From assembly GCA_903873705.1 (NCBI GenBank), contig CAIQPK010000064.1:62001-126000 (forward strand): DNA of 64,000 nt, given 5' to 3'. The notes beneath the pieces were generated by a model that was given only the letters and a program-made list of their open reading frames with translations, was not told the DNA's origin and ran no database searches. This document shows positions 35,117 to 44,093 of the stretch, in pieces. A program made the position numbers and the translations under genes. The first letter of the stretch is position 1, and every line of letters begins with the position of its first letter. The stretch comes from an uncultured Acidobacteriota bacterium. Lineage in GTDB: Bacteria > Acidobacteriota > Terriglobia > Terriglobales > Acidobacteriaceae.

Positions 35117-35881
35117 TTACCGCACATCCGCCAGGCTAGCCCGCAACTTCCGTGTCGCGCGGAACAGCGTGTTCTTAGCCGTCTCCTCGGTGGTCGAGAG
35201 CATCTCGCCAATCGTCCGCAACTTCAGCCCCTGGTAGTGCTTCAACTCAAAAACCATGCGTTCCCGCGGCGTCAAATGGGTCAGCGCTTCATTGATCGCC
35301 TCGTTCATCACCTTGCGTTCAAGCTCCCGTGCCGGGTTCGCCATTGCACGGTCGTCCGAAATATTAGCCAGCAGGTCCATCTCGTCGCCCGAAGCATCGA
35401 GCGCCGTCGAAGGATCTTCCCTGCGGCTCTTGCGGCGACGAAGCTGGTCCAGGCACAGGTTCGTCACAATGCGATAGAGCCACGTATAAAACGAGCACTC
35501 AAACCGGAAGTTCGCCAGGTGCCGGTAAGCCTTGATGAAGGCCTCCTGGTGCACATCCTGCGCATCCTGCTCGTGCCCCAGCATGTGCAGCGCCAGCCGC
35601 AACACCGAGCGGTCGTACCGCCGCACCAGCGTGTCAAACGATGACCGGTCGCCGGCCTGTGCCGCGCGAATCAGTTCATCATCCTCGGCCCGCTGCAGCT
35701 GACGCGCTTCCAGCTGTTCGGCCGTCATCTTGCCGCGCGAAACGGATTGGGTAGCAGCCTTCGGCATCACTGCGGAAGATTCTACTGCTACGGGCGCACC
35801 CGTGGCTTCCTGCAAGCCAAGAGCGAACGGGCTGGGACGGCGGCCAATCTGGCCGCTTACAAAAGCTGCTTCAACGCTCAT
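35117..35881 (-). CDS. ECF-type RNA polymerase sigma factor
   Basis: A 254-residue sigma-70 family protein. Sigma region 2 is visible at DDELIRAAQAGDRSSFDTLV to FYTWLYRIVTNLCLDQLRRRK, and region 4 at LTHLTPRERMVFELKHYQGLKLRTIGEML. The N-terminal 60 residues are an extension without similarity to the core. An anti-sigma gene and a PDZ protein gene follow on the same strand. RpoE-like function in envelope stress is likely but not proved. Confidence 0.88.
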   Translation of the reverse strand: MSVEAAFVSGQIGRRPSPFALGLQEATGAPVAVESSAVMPKAATQSVSRGKMTAEQLEARQLQRAEDDELIRAAQAGDRSSFDTLVRRYDRSVLRLALHMLGHEQDAQDVHQEAFIKAYRHLANFRFECSFYTWLYRIVTNLCLDQLRRRKSRREDPSTALDASGDEMDLLANISDDRAMANPARELERKVMNEAINEALTHLTPRERMVFELKHYQGLKLRTIGEMLSTTEETAKNTLFRATRKLRASLADVR

Positions 35882-36112
35882 GCTGTTCTGACTCCGGAGT
35901 CAGGTCAACTGCTCACTACACTCCTTCAGACGGACACCCCCGGAAAATGTGAGCATCCGCCCTACTTTCAACCCCTCGCGCGGATGAAGAATCCGTCATC
36001 GTGCTCCCCGCTCGCCACAGGCGTCCCGAAAGCACACTTCCCGCGTCTTACCCTCCGGGCGGGCCACAAAAGGCACGCGGCAGCACTCTTCCCCAGCACC
36101 AAGGAGCGACTC

Positions 36113-37162
36113 TTGTCCGACCTACTCAGGCCCCAGCTCAACCGCCGTAGTTTTTTACGCCAGACCATCGGTTTTTCGGCCCTCGCTGCCTTCTCCCCAG
36201 CCACGCTCTTCGCCCAGCAGGGCGGTAATGACTCCCCCGCACCCGACCCCGCCAACCAGCACCTCCTCATGATCGGCGACTGGGGCACAAATAAGTACCT
36301 CGGCCAGCAGATCGCCGTCGCCTCCGGCATGAAAAACTTCGTCGACAACCGAAAGATCAAGCCCGGCGCCCTCTTCATGCTCGGCGACAACTTCTACGGC
36401 TCGCTCATCGGCGGCGTCGACTCCCCCCGCTGGCAAACCCAGTTCGAGCAGATGTACCCCACCTCCCACTTCCCCGGCAAGGCCTACGCCGTCCTCGGCA
36501 ACCACGATTACGAGTTCAAAATCGCCTTCAAAGTCGACACCGAGCTGGCCTACGCCGCCCACGCCCAGGGCACCCGCTGGACCATGCCCGCCCCCTGGTA
36601 CACCTTCAAATTTCCTGAAAACGACCCCATCATCACGTTCATCTGCCTGGATACCAACCTCCCCGGCACCAAGGGCGACTTCTTCGGCACCGGCATCACC
36701 ATGACCAAGGCCCACCGCGACGAGCAGGACGCCTGGCTCCGCGCCGAGCTCGCCAAACCCCGCACCACACCCTTCCTCGCCATGGTCGGCCACCACCCGC
36801 TCTATACCAATGGCATCCACAAGGACAATCCCATCCTCATCAAGGACTGGGACCCCCTCCTCCGCCAGTACAAGGTCGACTTCTACATCACCGGTCACGA
36901 CCACGACCTCCAGCACCTCGAGTTCGGCGGCCACCCCACCAGCTTCGTCATCTCCGGAGGCGGCGGCGCCGAGCTCGTCGACTGGACCACACCTCCCGAA
37001 AAGCGCGGACCTTTCGGCGGCAAAGTCCTCGGCTTCACAAACATGGAGCTCAACAAGAACGCTGTCATCATGCGCCACTACAACCAGGCCGGCCAGGAAC
37101 TCCACTCCTTCCGCAAAACCCCCGACGGCAAGGTAGAACTCCTCCGCCCCGCCGTCTCCTGA
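36113..37162 (+). CDS. Tat-exported metallophosphoesterase (acid phosphatase-like)
   Basis: Start chosen at TTG 36113, which has AAGGAG six bases upstream; no suitable ATG is nearby. The 349-residue product has a twin-arginine signal (NRRSFLRQTIGFSALAAF). The mature enzyme shows purple-acid-phosphatase-like motifs: GDWGTN, LGDNFYG, LGNHDY, GHHPLYTNG and TGHDHDLQ. The closest known type is tartrate-resistant acid phosphatase, which uses a binuclear metal centre to hydrolyse phosphomonoesters. It is divergent from the sigma factor gene. Confidence 0.87.
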   Translation: MSDLLRPQLNRRSFLRQTIGFSALAAFSPATLFAQQGGNDSPAPDPANQHLLMIGDWGTNKYLGQQIAVASGMKNFVDNRKIKPGALFMLGDNFYGSLIGGVDSPRWQTQFEQMYPTSHFPGKAYAVLGNHDYEFKIAFKVDTELAYAAHAQGTRWTMPAPWYTFKFPENDPIITFICLDTNLPGTKGDFFGTGITMTKAHRDEQDAWLRAELAKPRTTPFLAMVGHHPLYTNGIHKDNPILIKDWDPLLRQYKVDFYITGHDHDLQHLEFGGHPTSFVISGGGGAELVDWTTPPEKRGPFGGKVLGFTNMELNKNAVIMRHYNQAGQELHSFRKTPDGKVELLRPAVS

Positions 37163-37258
37163 TCTCAAATCGTTCAATTCAGTACAGATCTGGGCCCCCA
37201 TTCGCGGCCTCATCACCACGGGTGGGGTCGACAGAGCGACCACGATAGACTGCTACCC

Positions 37259-37873
37259 ATGCCGTCCCTCTTCCCCGACCCCACCGCCGCCCCCGCCACC
37301 TGGATCAACGCCCACTGCGACGGCGGCGCCCGCGGCAACCCCGGCCCCGCCGGCTACGGCGCCCATATCACCGACGACGCCGGCCACGTCATCGCCGAGC
37401 TCTCCGAGTTCCTCGGCTTCAAAACCAACAACTTCGCCGAATACTCCGGCCTCCTTGGCTGCCTTCAGTGGGCCCTCGACCATCACCACACCCACCTCCG
37501 CGTCGTCTCCGACTCCGAGCTCATGGTCAAGCAGATCCAGGGCAAGTACAAAGTTAACAGCCCCGACCTCCGCCCCCTCTGGGAGGAAGCCCGCCGCCGC
37601 ATCGGCAAGCTCCAGGGCTTCCAGATCACCCACGCCCTCCGCCACAAAAACAAGGACGCCGACCGCCTCGCCAACGACGCCATGGACCGCGGCATGAAGC
37701 GCGCCCCAGCCGACCGCGACGCAGCAAAGCCTTCACCCGCCTCGCCCAGTCCCGCCCCGCCTGCGGCCAAACCTGCCGCCATGCTCCGCGGTTTTACCCG
37801 CGACGGCGCCATCCACTTGCTCGGCGGGGCCACCCTCCCCGACGGCGTCTTCGTCAAAATCATCGTCGAATAA
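37259..37873 (+). CDS. Ribonuclease HI family protein
   Basis: A 204-residue protein. The RNase H fold covers residues 15-145 with the acidic residues Asp21 (HCDGGARGNPG), Glu61 (NNFAEYSGL), Asp85 (VVSDSEL) and Asp135 (KDADRLAND), so catalysis is expected. It would remove RNA from RNA-DNA hybrids. A C-terminal extension of about 60 residues is Ala/Pro-rich and ends with a short conserved-looking segment (TRDGAIHLLGGATLPDGVF). This is longer than typical RnhA (about 155 aa). Confidence 0.88.
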   Translation: MPSLFPDPTAAPATWINAHCDGGARGNPGPAGYGAHITDDAGHVIAELSEFLGFKTNNFAEYSGLLGCLQWALDHHHTHLRVVSDSELMVKQIQGKYKVNSPDLRPLWEEARRRIGKLQGFQITHALRHKNKDADRLANDAMDRGMKRAPADRDAAKPSPASPSPAPPAAKPAAMLRGFTRDGAIHLLGGATLPDGVFVKIIVE

Positions 37874-37908
37874 CCAACCGGGCCGCCTCCGCCGCATCCA
37901 ACTTCGGA

Positions 37909-38748
37909 ATGAGTCCGCGCCGGCATCTTTTCCTGCTTCTCGCCATCGCAGCCACGGCATGGGCCCTGCCAGCCACCGCCCAGCATCAGCATGGCGTCTC
38001 CTCGGAAAACAGCGAGCCCCATGCCATCGCGCTGCTCCAGGCCGCCGTCCACTCCGAACTCGCCGCAGCCGAAACCGACCACAGCGTCTGGACCTATCGC
38101 GACCACGATAAAACCGCCGACAAGGACGCCCTGTACGACGTCGTCGACAGCCCCCAAGGCGGCGTCCGCCGAGCGATTCAGTTCGACGGCCACCCCGTCG
38201 GCCCCGACACCCGCGCCGCAGAGACCCAGCGCATTACCGACTTCGTCCGCGACCCCGCCGCCCAGGCAAAGCAGCACCGCGCCGGACAGCACGACGATGC
38301 CCAGGCCCGCCAAATGCTCCTCATGCTCCCCAATGCCTTTATCTGGACCGTCAAAGGCGATTCCGGCGACCTCACCACCCTCACCTTCCGCCCCAACCCC
38401 ACCTTCCATCCGCCCAACATGGAAGCCCGCGTCATGGGCCTGATGGCCGGCGAGCTCATCATCGCCCGCGCCGATAACCGCATCCGCACCCTTCGCGGCT
38501 CGCTCACCGACGACATCAAGATCGGCTTCGGCATGTTGGGCAAGCTGCGCGCGGGCGGCACTTTCGACGTAGAACGCCGCGAAATCGCCCCCCACATCTG
38601 GCAGATCACCGAAACCCACGTCCACATCGACGGAAAGGCCCTGCTCTTCAAAACCATCGGCCAGCAGGAAGACGAAATCAAGTCAGACTGGAAGCCTTCC
38701 ACCGCCAAAACCCTGCAGGAAGCCGCCCGCCAGCTAGACGCCGGCTGA
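37909..38748 (+). CDS. Secreted hypothetical protein (279 aa)
   Basis: A clear signal peptide (MSPRRHLFLLLAIAATAWALPATA) is followed by a His-containing N-terminus (QHQHGVSSEN). The C-terminal half resembles acidobacterial periplasmic proteins of unknown function: LTFRPNPTFHPP, GELIIARADNRIRTLRGSL, and ITETHVHIDGKALLFKTI. It lies 35 bp after the RNase HI gene and may be co-transcribed. No enzymatic motif is visible. Confidence 0.7.
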   Translation: MSPRRHLFLLLAIAATAWALPATAQHQHGVSSENSEPHAIALLQAAVHSELAAAETDHSVWTYRDHDKTADKDALYDVVDSPQGGVRRAIQFDGHPVGPDTRAAETQRITDFVRDPAAQAKQHRAGQHDDAQARQMLLMLPNAFIWTVKGDSGDLTTLTFRPNPTFHPPNMEARVMGLMAGELIIARADNRIRTLRGSLTDDIKIGFGMLGKLRAGGTFDVERREIAPHIWQITETHVHIDGKALLFKTIGQQEDEIKSDWKPSTAKTLQEAARQLDAG

Positions 38749-38834
38749 GCCGTTCCGTTACTACCCTCTACCCACCACACTCTACCCACTGTTTTTCCCG
38801 CATCCCCACCCCCAGCATGGCACTCTAATACACA

Positions 38835-40361
38835 GTGAAAAGTTCGAGACTCATCTTCAATCTGGTCCCCGCCGCCCTTCTGACGCTGGTCACCGCCGCG
38901 TCCGTCGCGCAGGATTCCACCGCCAAAAACGAGACGCTCCCCCCCGCCCCCAGCGCCGTCCTCGCCCAGTACGGCCCCGGCACCACCGCCGGCTCCGGCA
39001 AAGTCTTCACAGCCTCAGGCACCTACACGGGCCCCGGCGACGTCAAAATCGAGCACTCCACCACCGGCCCCCTTCCCCTCTCCATCGACGACGCAGTCAC
39101 CTACGGCCTCGACCGTAACCTCCGCCTCATTCTCGACCGCGCCAACCTGAAAGTTGTCCGCGGCGACCGCCTGCAGGTCACCAACGCCCTGGTTCCATCG
39201 CTCCGCTTCAACGCTTTTACCAACACCCAGGAAATCAACCTCGCCGCCATGGGATTCAAGCCCCAAAGCCTCGCCGCCTTCGGCTTCCCCCCTGGCGCCA
39301 TCCATACCATCCTCAAGGTCAACGTCACTCAGGCCCAGCTCGGCATTAACCAGACGCTCTTCAATGCCCCCGCCTACGAGCTCCTCCGCGGTGCAAAGGA
39401 CGAAGAAGACGTCGTCAATCTAAACGGCCTCGTCGGCCGCGGCGACCTCGTCAACGCCGTCATCGTCGCCTACCTCAAGGTGCTTGCCGACCAGTCCAGC
39501 CTCGCCAACGCCCAGGCCCTCGAGCGCGCCGCCGGCACCGTCTTCAATCAAGCCAGCGAAAGGCAAAAAGCCGGCGTCGGCGTCCACATCGACACCCTTC
39601 GCGGCCAGGTCGACCAGCAGACCCGCCAACAGCAGCGCATCGCCGCCGAAGCCACGCTCGCCAAGGACATCATCCAGCTCAACCGGATCATGGGCCTGCC
39701 CGCCGAGCAGCAACTCCTGCTCACCGACACCGCCCCCTTCGCCGACCTAGCCGACATGGACCTCGACCGCGCGAAAGAAACCGCCTATCAGCGCCGCAAG
39801 GACTACCTCAGCCTCCTCGCCCAGATCCGCGTAGCCGACCGCGAACGCCTAGCCGTCAAGTATCAGCGCCTGCCCACGCTAGCTTTCGGCGGTTTCTACG
39901 GCGTCCTCGGCGAAACCACCGGCCTCTACCACGGCGTCTTCGCCGCCACCGGCAGCCTCAAGTTCCCCATCTTCCGCGAAGCCGCCCAGCGCGGCGACAC
40001 CGAAGTCATCACGGCCCAGCTGCTCTCCCTCCGCCAGCGCGAAGCCGACATGCGCGTCACCATCGAAGCCCAGATCCGCTCGAGCCTCCTCGACGTCAAC
40101 TCCGCTCACGAGCTCGTAAAAGTGGCCCAGAGCAACGTCGCCCTCGCCCAGGAAGAACTCTCCGACGAGCAGCAGCGCTTCTCCGCCGGCGTAGACGATA
40201 ACCTCCCCGTAGTCGACGCCGAAGCCTCCCTCGCCGGCGCCCAGGCCCAGCTCGTCAAGGCCCTCTACCAATACAACACTGCGAAGCTCATGCTCGCCCG
40301 CTCCACCGGCATCGTCGAATCCCAATACCGCACCTACCTCGGCACCAACGTCACACCCTAG
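38835..40361 (+). CDS. TolC-family outer-membrane protein
   Basis: A 508-residue protein read from GTG 38835. It has a signal peptide (NLVPAALLTLVTAASVAQ), then the long-helix pattern of outer-membrane efflux proteins with two repeats: the first around LRLILDRANLKVVRGDRLQ, the second in QIRSSLLDVNSAHELVKVAQ and AQEELSDEQQRFSAGVDDNLPV. It would form the outer-membrane channel of a tripartite exporter or secretion system. No pump or adaptor gene is next to it. The start is not well supported by a ribosome site. Confidence 0.83.
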   Translation: MKSSRLIFNLVPAALLTLVTAASVAQDSTAKNETLPPAPSAVLAQYGPGTTAGSGKVFTASGTYTGPGDVKIEHSTTGPLPLSIDDAVTYGLDRNLRLILDRANLKVVRGDRLQVTNALVPSLRFNAFTNTQEINLAAMGFKPQSLAAFGFPPGAIHTILKVNVTQAQLGINQTLFNAPAYELLRGAKDEEDVVNLNGLVGRGDLVNAVIVAYLKVLADQSSLANAQALERAAGTVFNQASERQKAGVGVHIDTLRGQVDQQTRQQQRIAAEATLAKDIIQLNRIMGLPAEQQLLLTDTAPFADLADMDLDRAKETAYQRRKDYLSLLAQIRVADRERLAVKYQRLPTLAFGGFYGVLGETTGLYHGVFAATGSLKFPIFREAAQRGDTEVITAQLLSLRQREADMRVTIEAQIRSSLLDVNSAHELVKVAQSNVALAQEELSDEQQRFSAGVDDNLPVVDAEASLAGAQAQLVKALYQYNTAKLMLARSTGIVESQYRTYLGTNVTP

Positions 40362-40431
40362 CCCTGCAACCGCCACTCCGGTAGCATCGCTGTACGCGTC
40401 GGAGAAATCGTCCAGCGCAACGGCTTCTGCC

Positions 40432-41871
40432 ATGCAGACCTTCTTCCGGCATAAATCCCGCCCTCGCTCTTTTAGGATGGTCATCCTGAGCGCAGCGAAG
40501 GACCTGCTTCTCCTGTCCGGGTGCACCGTGCTCGCGTGCGCCATCACCACCGCTGTCCCTGCCCAGACCCTCGCCCAGCCCGGCTGGAAAAACTCCGGCC
40601 TCAACGCCGAGCACTGGTGGCGCAACGCCATCTTCTACCGCGTCGACGTTCCCCACTTCCAGGACTCCGACGGCGACGGCCGCGGCGACCTCCCCGGCAT
40701 CGCCCAGCGCCTCGACTACCTCCAGTCCCTTGGCGTCGACGCTATCATCGTCGCGGCCGACCCCGCGGACGACACCTTCGGCGACCTCGTCCGCGCGGCC
40801 AACGCCCGCCACCTCAGAGTCCTTGTCAGTCTCCGCCCCGACCCGCACATCCTCGACCTCGCCCGGCTCTGGCTAACCCGAGGAGCAGCCGGCCTCTACA
40901 CCGAAACTGCCCAGCCAGACACCCACCTCTCAACCCACGAACTACGCTCCCTGGTCGACAGCTTCCCAGGCGAACGCATTCTCCTCGACCGCCCCGGAAC
41001 AGACGCCCCGCCGAGCGAAGCTCATCTCGTCGTCACTCCCCTGGGCTCGCAACCCCCTGCTGTCCCATCCACCGAACCATCGAAACGAACCCGCAAACCA
41101 GCAGCAGCCCACCCCGCTCCTCTGCCAGCCAGTGAGCAGCCCGGCAACATTGCCGGCGCACTCCAGAAAACCTCCGCCGCCCAGCTCTACACCGTGGCCA
41201 CCGCCGTACTCGTGCGCTCCGGCCAGGAGATCGGCCTCCAAACCCCTTCCCCTCTGCCCTGGACCCCCACCAACATCACTCCACCGAAACCCGCTGAGCC
41301 CGTCGCCGAAGAACCTGCCAAACCCGAGCCACCGCCCGACCCCAGCGTCTACGGCGCCTTCAAACCCTACGTCCCGCCCCGGCCTAAGCCCGCGCCCAAG
41401 CCCCCCGGAGCCCCACCCGACCCCGCCACCCTCCCCGGCTTCACCACCGGCAAGCTACTCGACCCGCCGGCTCCCAACGCCGCCACCGCCAACGTCGCGC
41501 TCGAAGACGCCGACCCCCTTTCGCTGCTCAATTTCTATCGCCGCCTCGCGCAGCTCCACCATGACAACCCCGCCCTCCGCAGCGGCGCCATCATCCCCCT
41601 CGATCACGCCAACGCGCTTGCCTGCATCCACCAGGCCCCCGCCAGCGCCCGCAACGCCTCCCCCGTGGTCGTCGCCGCCAACCTCACCGACCAGCCCATG
41701 CAGCTCCCGCTCGAAGACGACTTCAAGAAGCTCCGCCTGCACAACGGCTCACTACGTCCCCTGCTCGCCTCATGGACAGCCGACGCGCCGTCGCTCTCCA
41801 GCTACAACCTCATTCTGCCCCCGCGCAGCGTCTATATCGGCGAACTCTACCGCTCCTCCGCCACCCGCTAA
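40432..41871 (+). CDS. Degenerate GH13 (alpha-amylase-like) secreted protein
   Basis: A 479-residue protein. Residues about 55-110 match the start of a GH13 barrel (WWRNAIFYRVDVPHFQDSDGDGRGDLPGI, LDYLQSLGVDAIIV). Residues about 355-479 resemble the C-terminal part (SLLNFYRRLAQLHHDNPALRSG, LPPRSVYIGEL). The central barrel with the catalytic Asp, Glu and Asp motifs is missing; a Pro/Ala-rich stretch (about 230-340) replaces it. It should not be an active glycosidase. The signal peptide is encoded by a dispersed repeat (40474-40509). An internal ATG at 40477 is an alternative start. Confidence 0.6.
   Translation: MQTFFRHKSRPRSFRMVILSAAKDLLLLSGCTVLACAITTAVPAQTLAQPGWKNSGLNAEHWWRNAIFYRVDVPHFQDSDGDGRGDLPGIAQRLDYLQSLGVDAIIVAADPADDTFGDLVRAANARHLRVLVSLRPDPHILDLARLWLTRGAAGLYTETAQPDTHLSTHELRSLVDSFPGERILLDRPGTDAPPSEAHLVVTPLGSQPPAVPSTEPSKRTRKPAAAHPAPLPASEQPGNIAGALQKTSAAQLYTVATAVLVRSGQEIGLQTPSPLPWTPTNITPPKPAEPVAEEPAKPEPPPDPSVYGAFKPYVPPRPKPAPKPPGAPPDPATLPGFTTGKLLDPPAPNAATANVALEDADPLSLLNFYRRLAQLHHDNPALRSGAIIPLDHANALACIHQAPASARNASPVVVAANLTDQPMQLPLEDDFKKLRLHNGSLRPLLASWTADAPSLSSYNLILPPRSVYIGELYRSSATR
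40474..40509. repeat. Dispersed repeat inside a coding region
   Basis: GGATGGTCATCCTGAGCGCAGCGAAGGACC is a member of the CATCCTGAGCG...GAAGGACC family also present at 29166 and 51159. Here it lies within the 5' end of the amylase-like gene and encodes MVILSAAKDLL. Confidence 0.75.
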
Positions 41872-42866
41872 TTGTTCGTCTTCGCAATATCCGGCCCCAG
41901 CGCCGTCTGCGCATCCGGCGCCGGTTCCGCCGGAATCGGTTCTTCCGTCCGCGGCGCCTGTAGATCGAGATGATTCGCGGTCAGCCCATCCCGCAGAATG
42001 CGGAACGCATCCTCCGGCGTATCGGCAAACTGAAAAAGATCAAGGTCGCTCACCGCGATCGCGCCCTTATCCGCCAGCAGTTCAAGATCGATCACATTCT
42101 TCCAGTACTTTGACCCATAGATCACCACCGTGATCTTCTTCGCCAGCTTGTTGGTCTGCGCCAGCGTCAGCAGCTCGAACATTTCATCCAGCGTCCCAAA
42201 GCCGCCCGGAAAAATCACCAGCGCCTTCGCCAGGTACGCGAACCAGTACTTGCGCATGAAAAAGTAGTGGAAGTTGAAGTTTAACTCAGGAGAAATGTAC
42301 GGGTTCGGCAGCTGCTCGAACGGCAGCTTGATGTTCAACCCAATCGTCTTCCCACCCGCCTCGTAAGCGCCCCGATTGGCCGCTTCCATGATCCCCGGCC
42401 CACCGCCGGAGCACACCACGAACCGATGCCGCCGTCCCGGCAGCTTCATCGACCAGTCGGTCAACAGATGCGCCAGCTTCCGCGCCGCTTCGTAGTACCC
42501 GGCCATTTCAACCGCAGCAGCCGCGCGCGTCAACTGCAGCGCGGTCGCTTCGCCCGACTCCACTTTCTCCAGCGTCGCCGGCTGCTCCTCTTCCGGTGCC
42601 GCCTCAGTCGACCCCGTATTCGCCAGCAGCTGAAGCTCGCGGCTCGCCACATCCCGCGCTCGGAACCGCGCCGACCCGAAGAACACGATCGTGTCCTGAA
42701 TGCGCTCCCGCCGAAACCGCACCAACGGCTCCTGGTACTCCGCCATGATGCGCAACATTCGCCCATCAGGCGAGTTCAAAAAGTCGTTGTTCTCATAAGC
42801 CAGCGGTGCATTTTCCAGCGGCGAAGGCTGGGGAACTTCTGCGTGATCGTCCATATCAGTTGTCAT
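41868..42866 (-). CDS. LOG-family Rossmann-fold protein (lysine-decarboxylase-like)
   Basis: A 332-residue protein with the LOG signature PGGFGTLDEMFEL, preceded by CSGGGPGIMEAANRGA and FFGSAR. Family members are nucleoside 5'-monophosphate phosphoribohydrolases, so release of a base from a nucleotide is likely. About 50 residues of Glu/Ala-rich sequence are inserted after FFGSARFRARDVASREL, and the C-terminus is Pro/Ala-rich. The start overlaps the end of the upstream gene by 11 bp. Confidence 0.82.
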   Translation of the reverse strand: MTTDMDDHAEVPQPSPLENAPLAYENNDFLNSPDGRMLRIMAEYQEPLVRFRRERIQDTIVFFGSARFRARDVASRELQLLANTGSTEAAPEEEQPATLEKVESGEATALQLTRAAAAVEMAGYYEAARKLAHLLTDWSMKLPGRRHRFVVCSGGGPGIMEAANRGAYEAGGKTIGLNIKLPFEQLPNPYISPELNFNFHYFFMRKYWFAYLAKALVIFPGGFGTLDEMFELLTLAQTNKLAKKITVVIYGSKYWKNVIDLELLADKGAIAVSDLDLFQFADTPEDAFRILRDGLTANHLDLQAPRTEEPIPAEPAPDAQTALGPDIAKTNN

Positions 42867-43620
42867 CTTTCGTCCGCGTGCACAGTAACTGCGCACTCAA
42901 AGGGTGCCGCGGCACCTCCGGAAGTTGGAGCTGTGCCGTCCCGGGCAGCGACCGGTCCACCTCTCGCAGCCGCTCCGGATCCGACTGGCCCTTTTCGCCA
43001 ATCAACCCCGCCCGCACCGGCTTGAATCCTGCCGCGCACGTGCAGTTCAGCAGCGTACCGGCACCATTCAAGCTGCACCCATCGGCATTGGCCACCAGCA
43101 GCGGACGCTTCGTCTCCAGGTCAAGCGCCGCATGCTTCCAGCTGTAAACTTTTGGCACCAGCGTCACCGTTGCACTGTAACGTTGCACCTTCACCGACAG
43201 AGCAGCCGCATTCTTCACCCGCAGAACACTCTTGCCCGCCGTCACCGTTTCCGCCGCCATCAACACGCCGTTCCAGTACGACGACGACGCCGGCTCAATC
43301 TGCATCGTCCCATGCGCCGTCACGCCCCTGCCAGCCAGCTTCGCCACCGCATCGTTCTGTCCGCGCAGCAGTATCTCGATCGTCTGCACCGTCGAAGGTC
43401 CCAGGTCGCCATGCGCATACACCGGTCGGAAGTTACGCTTGGTCATCAACACCAGGTAGCGGTTCCAGCCCCGCCACTGCACCCGCAACACGCCCGTCAC
43501 CGTCGCCTGCGCGTCTTGCTTCAATACCAGCGAGTTGTCGCTCTGTGCCGCTGCCATGCTGCAGGTCAGCAGCATCGCCATCCACCAGCCACCACGTAGA
43601 ACACGTCCCACCGCCATCAT
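42856..43620 (-). CDS. Secreted hypothetical protein (254 aa)
   Basis: Start at ATG 43620 with GGGAG nine bases upstream (a second ATG follows directly). A signal peptide (VLRGGWWMAMLLTCSMAAAQ) leads into a beta-rich mature region (LVLKQDAQATVTGVLRVQWRGW, YLVLMTKRNF, GRGVTAHGTMQI) and a C-terminal segment with three cysteines (DGCSLNGAGTLLNCTCAAG). No family recognised. Long frames upstream of 43620 are shadows. Confidence 0.65.
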   Translation of the reverse strand: MMAVGRVLRGGWWMAMLLTCSMAAAQSDNSLVLKQDAQATVTGVLRVQWRGWNRYLVLMTKRNFRPVYAHGDLGPSTVQTIEILLRGQNDAVAKLAGRGVTAHGTMQIEPASSSYWNGVLMAAETVTAGKSVLRVKNAAALSVKVQRYSATVTLVPKVYSWKHAALDLETKRPLLVANADGCSLNGAGTLLNCTCAAGFKPVRAGLIGEKGQSDPERLREVDRSLPGTAQLQLPEVPRHPLSAQLLCTRTKDDN

Positions 43621-43646
43621 GGAAGCATACTCCCGCACCGCCGCCT

Positions 43647-43967
43647 TCAGCGACGGTAGTCGCGATAGTGATAGGCCTCGGTCACCCCTATCCAGATATC
43701 CAGCAAACCCAATCCGCTGATCACCCCGCGCATCCATCCCTGCAGCAGCACCGCCTTCACTGCAGGATGCGCTAGTATCCACGCATTCTGGTCCCACAGC
43801 CGCGGGATCCACGGCAGCGCCACCACGAACACCCCGATATACAAACAGAACATCACCAGCACTATCAGGCTCATCCGCTGCAGCCACACCGGTGCGGGAG
43901 CGCCGTCCGGATCGCGCTCCACAGGAGAGAGTTGCTGGTCGGGAAATAGGGGCCGTTGCGGAATCAT
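43647..43967 (-). CDS. Small membrane protein (106 aa)
   Basis: One strong hydrophobic segment (LIVLVMFCLYIGVFVVALPWI) and a weaker one (WMRGVISGLGLLDIWIGV) are visible. The C-terminus ends TEAYHYRDYRR. The protein looks conserved rather than random but belongs to no family I can name. The start at 43967 has GAGGAG almost touching it; a GTG at 43994 is possible. It ends 26 bp before the next gene on the same strand. Confidence 0.6.
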   Translation of the reverse strand: MIPQRPLFPDQQLSPVERDPDGAPAPVWLQRMSLIVLVMFCLYIGVFVVALPWIPRLWDQNAWILAHPAVKAVLLQGWMRGVISGLGLLDIWIGVTEAYHYRDYRR

Positions 43968-44093
43968 GCTCCTCACAACGGTAGCAGGCGACACCCGTCG
44001 CTGTCGTCTCGCTGCCGCAAAGGTGCTGAAAGCAGAAACGCCATCCGGGAAAGTTCATCCTCGGATGGCGTCGTCGCGACCTGCGGCAACAGT

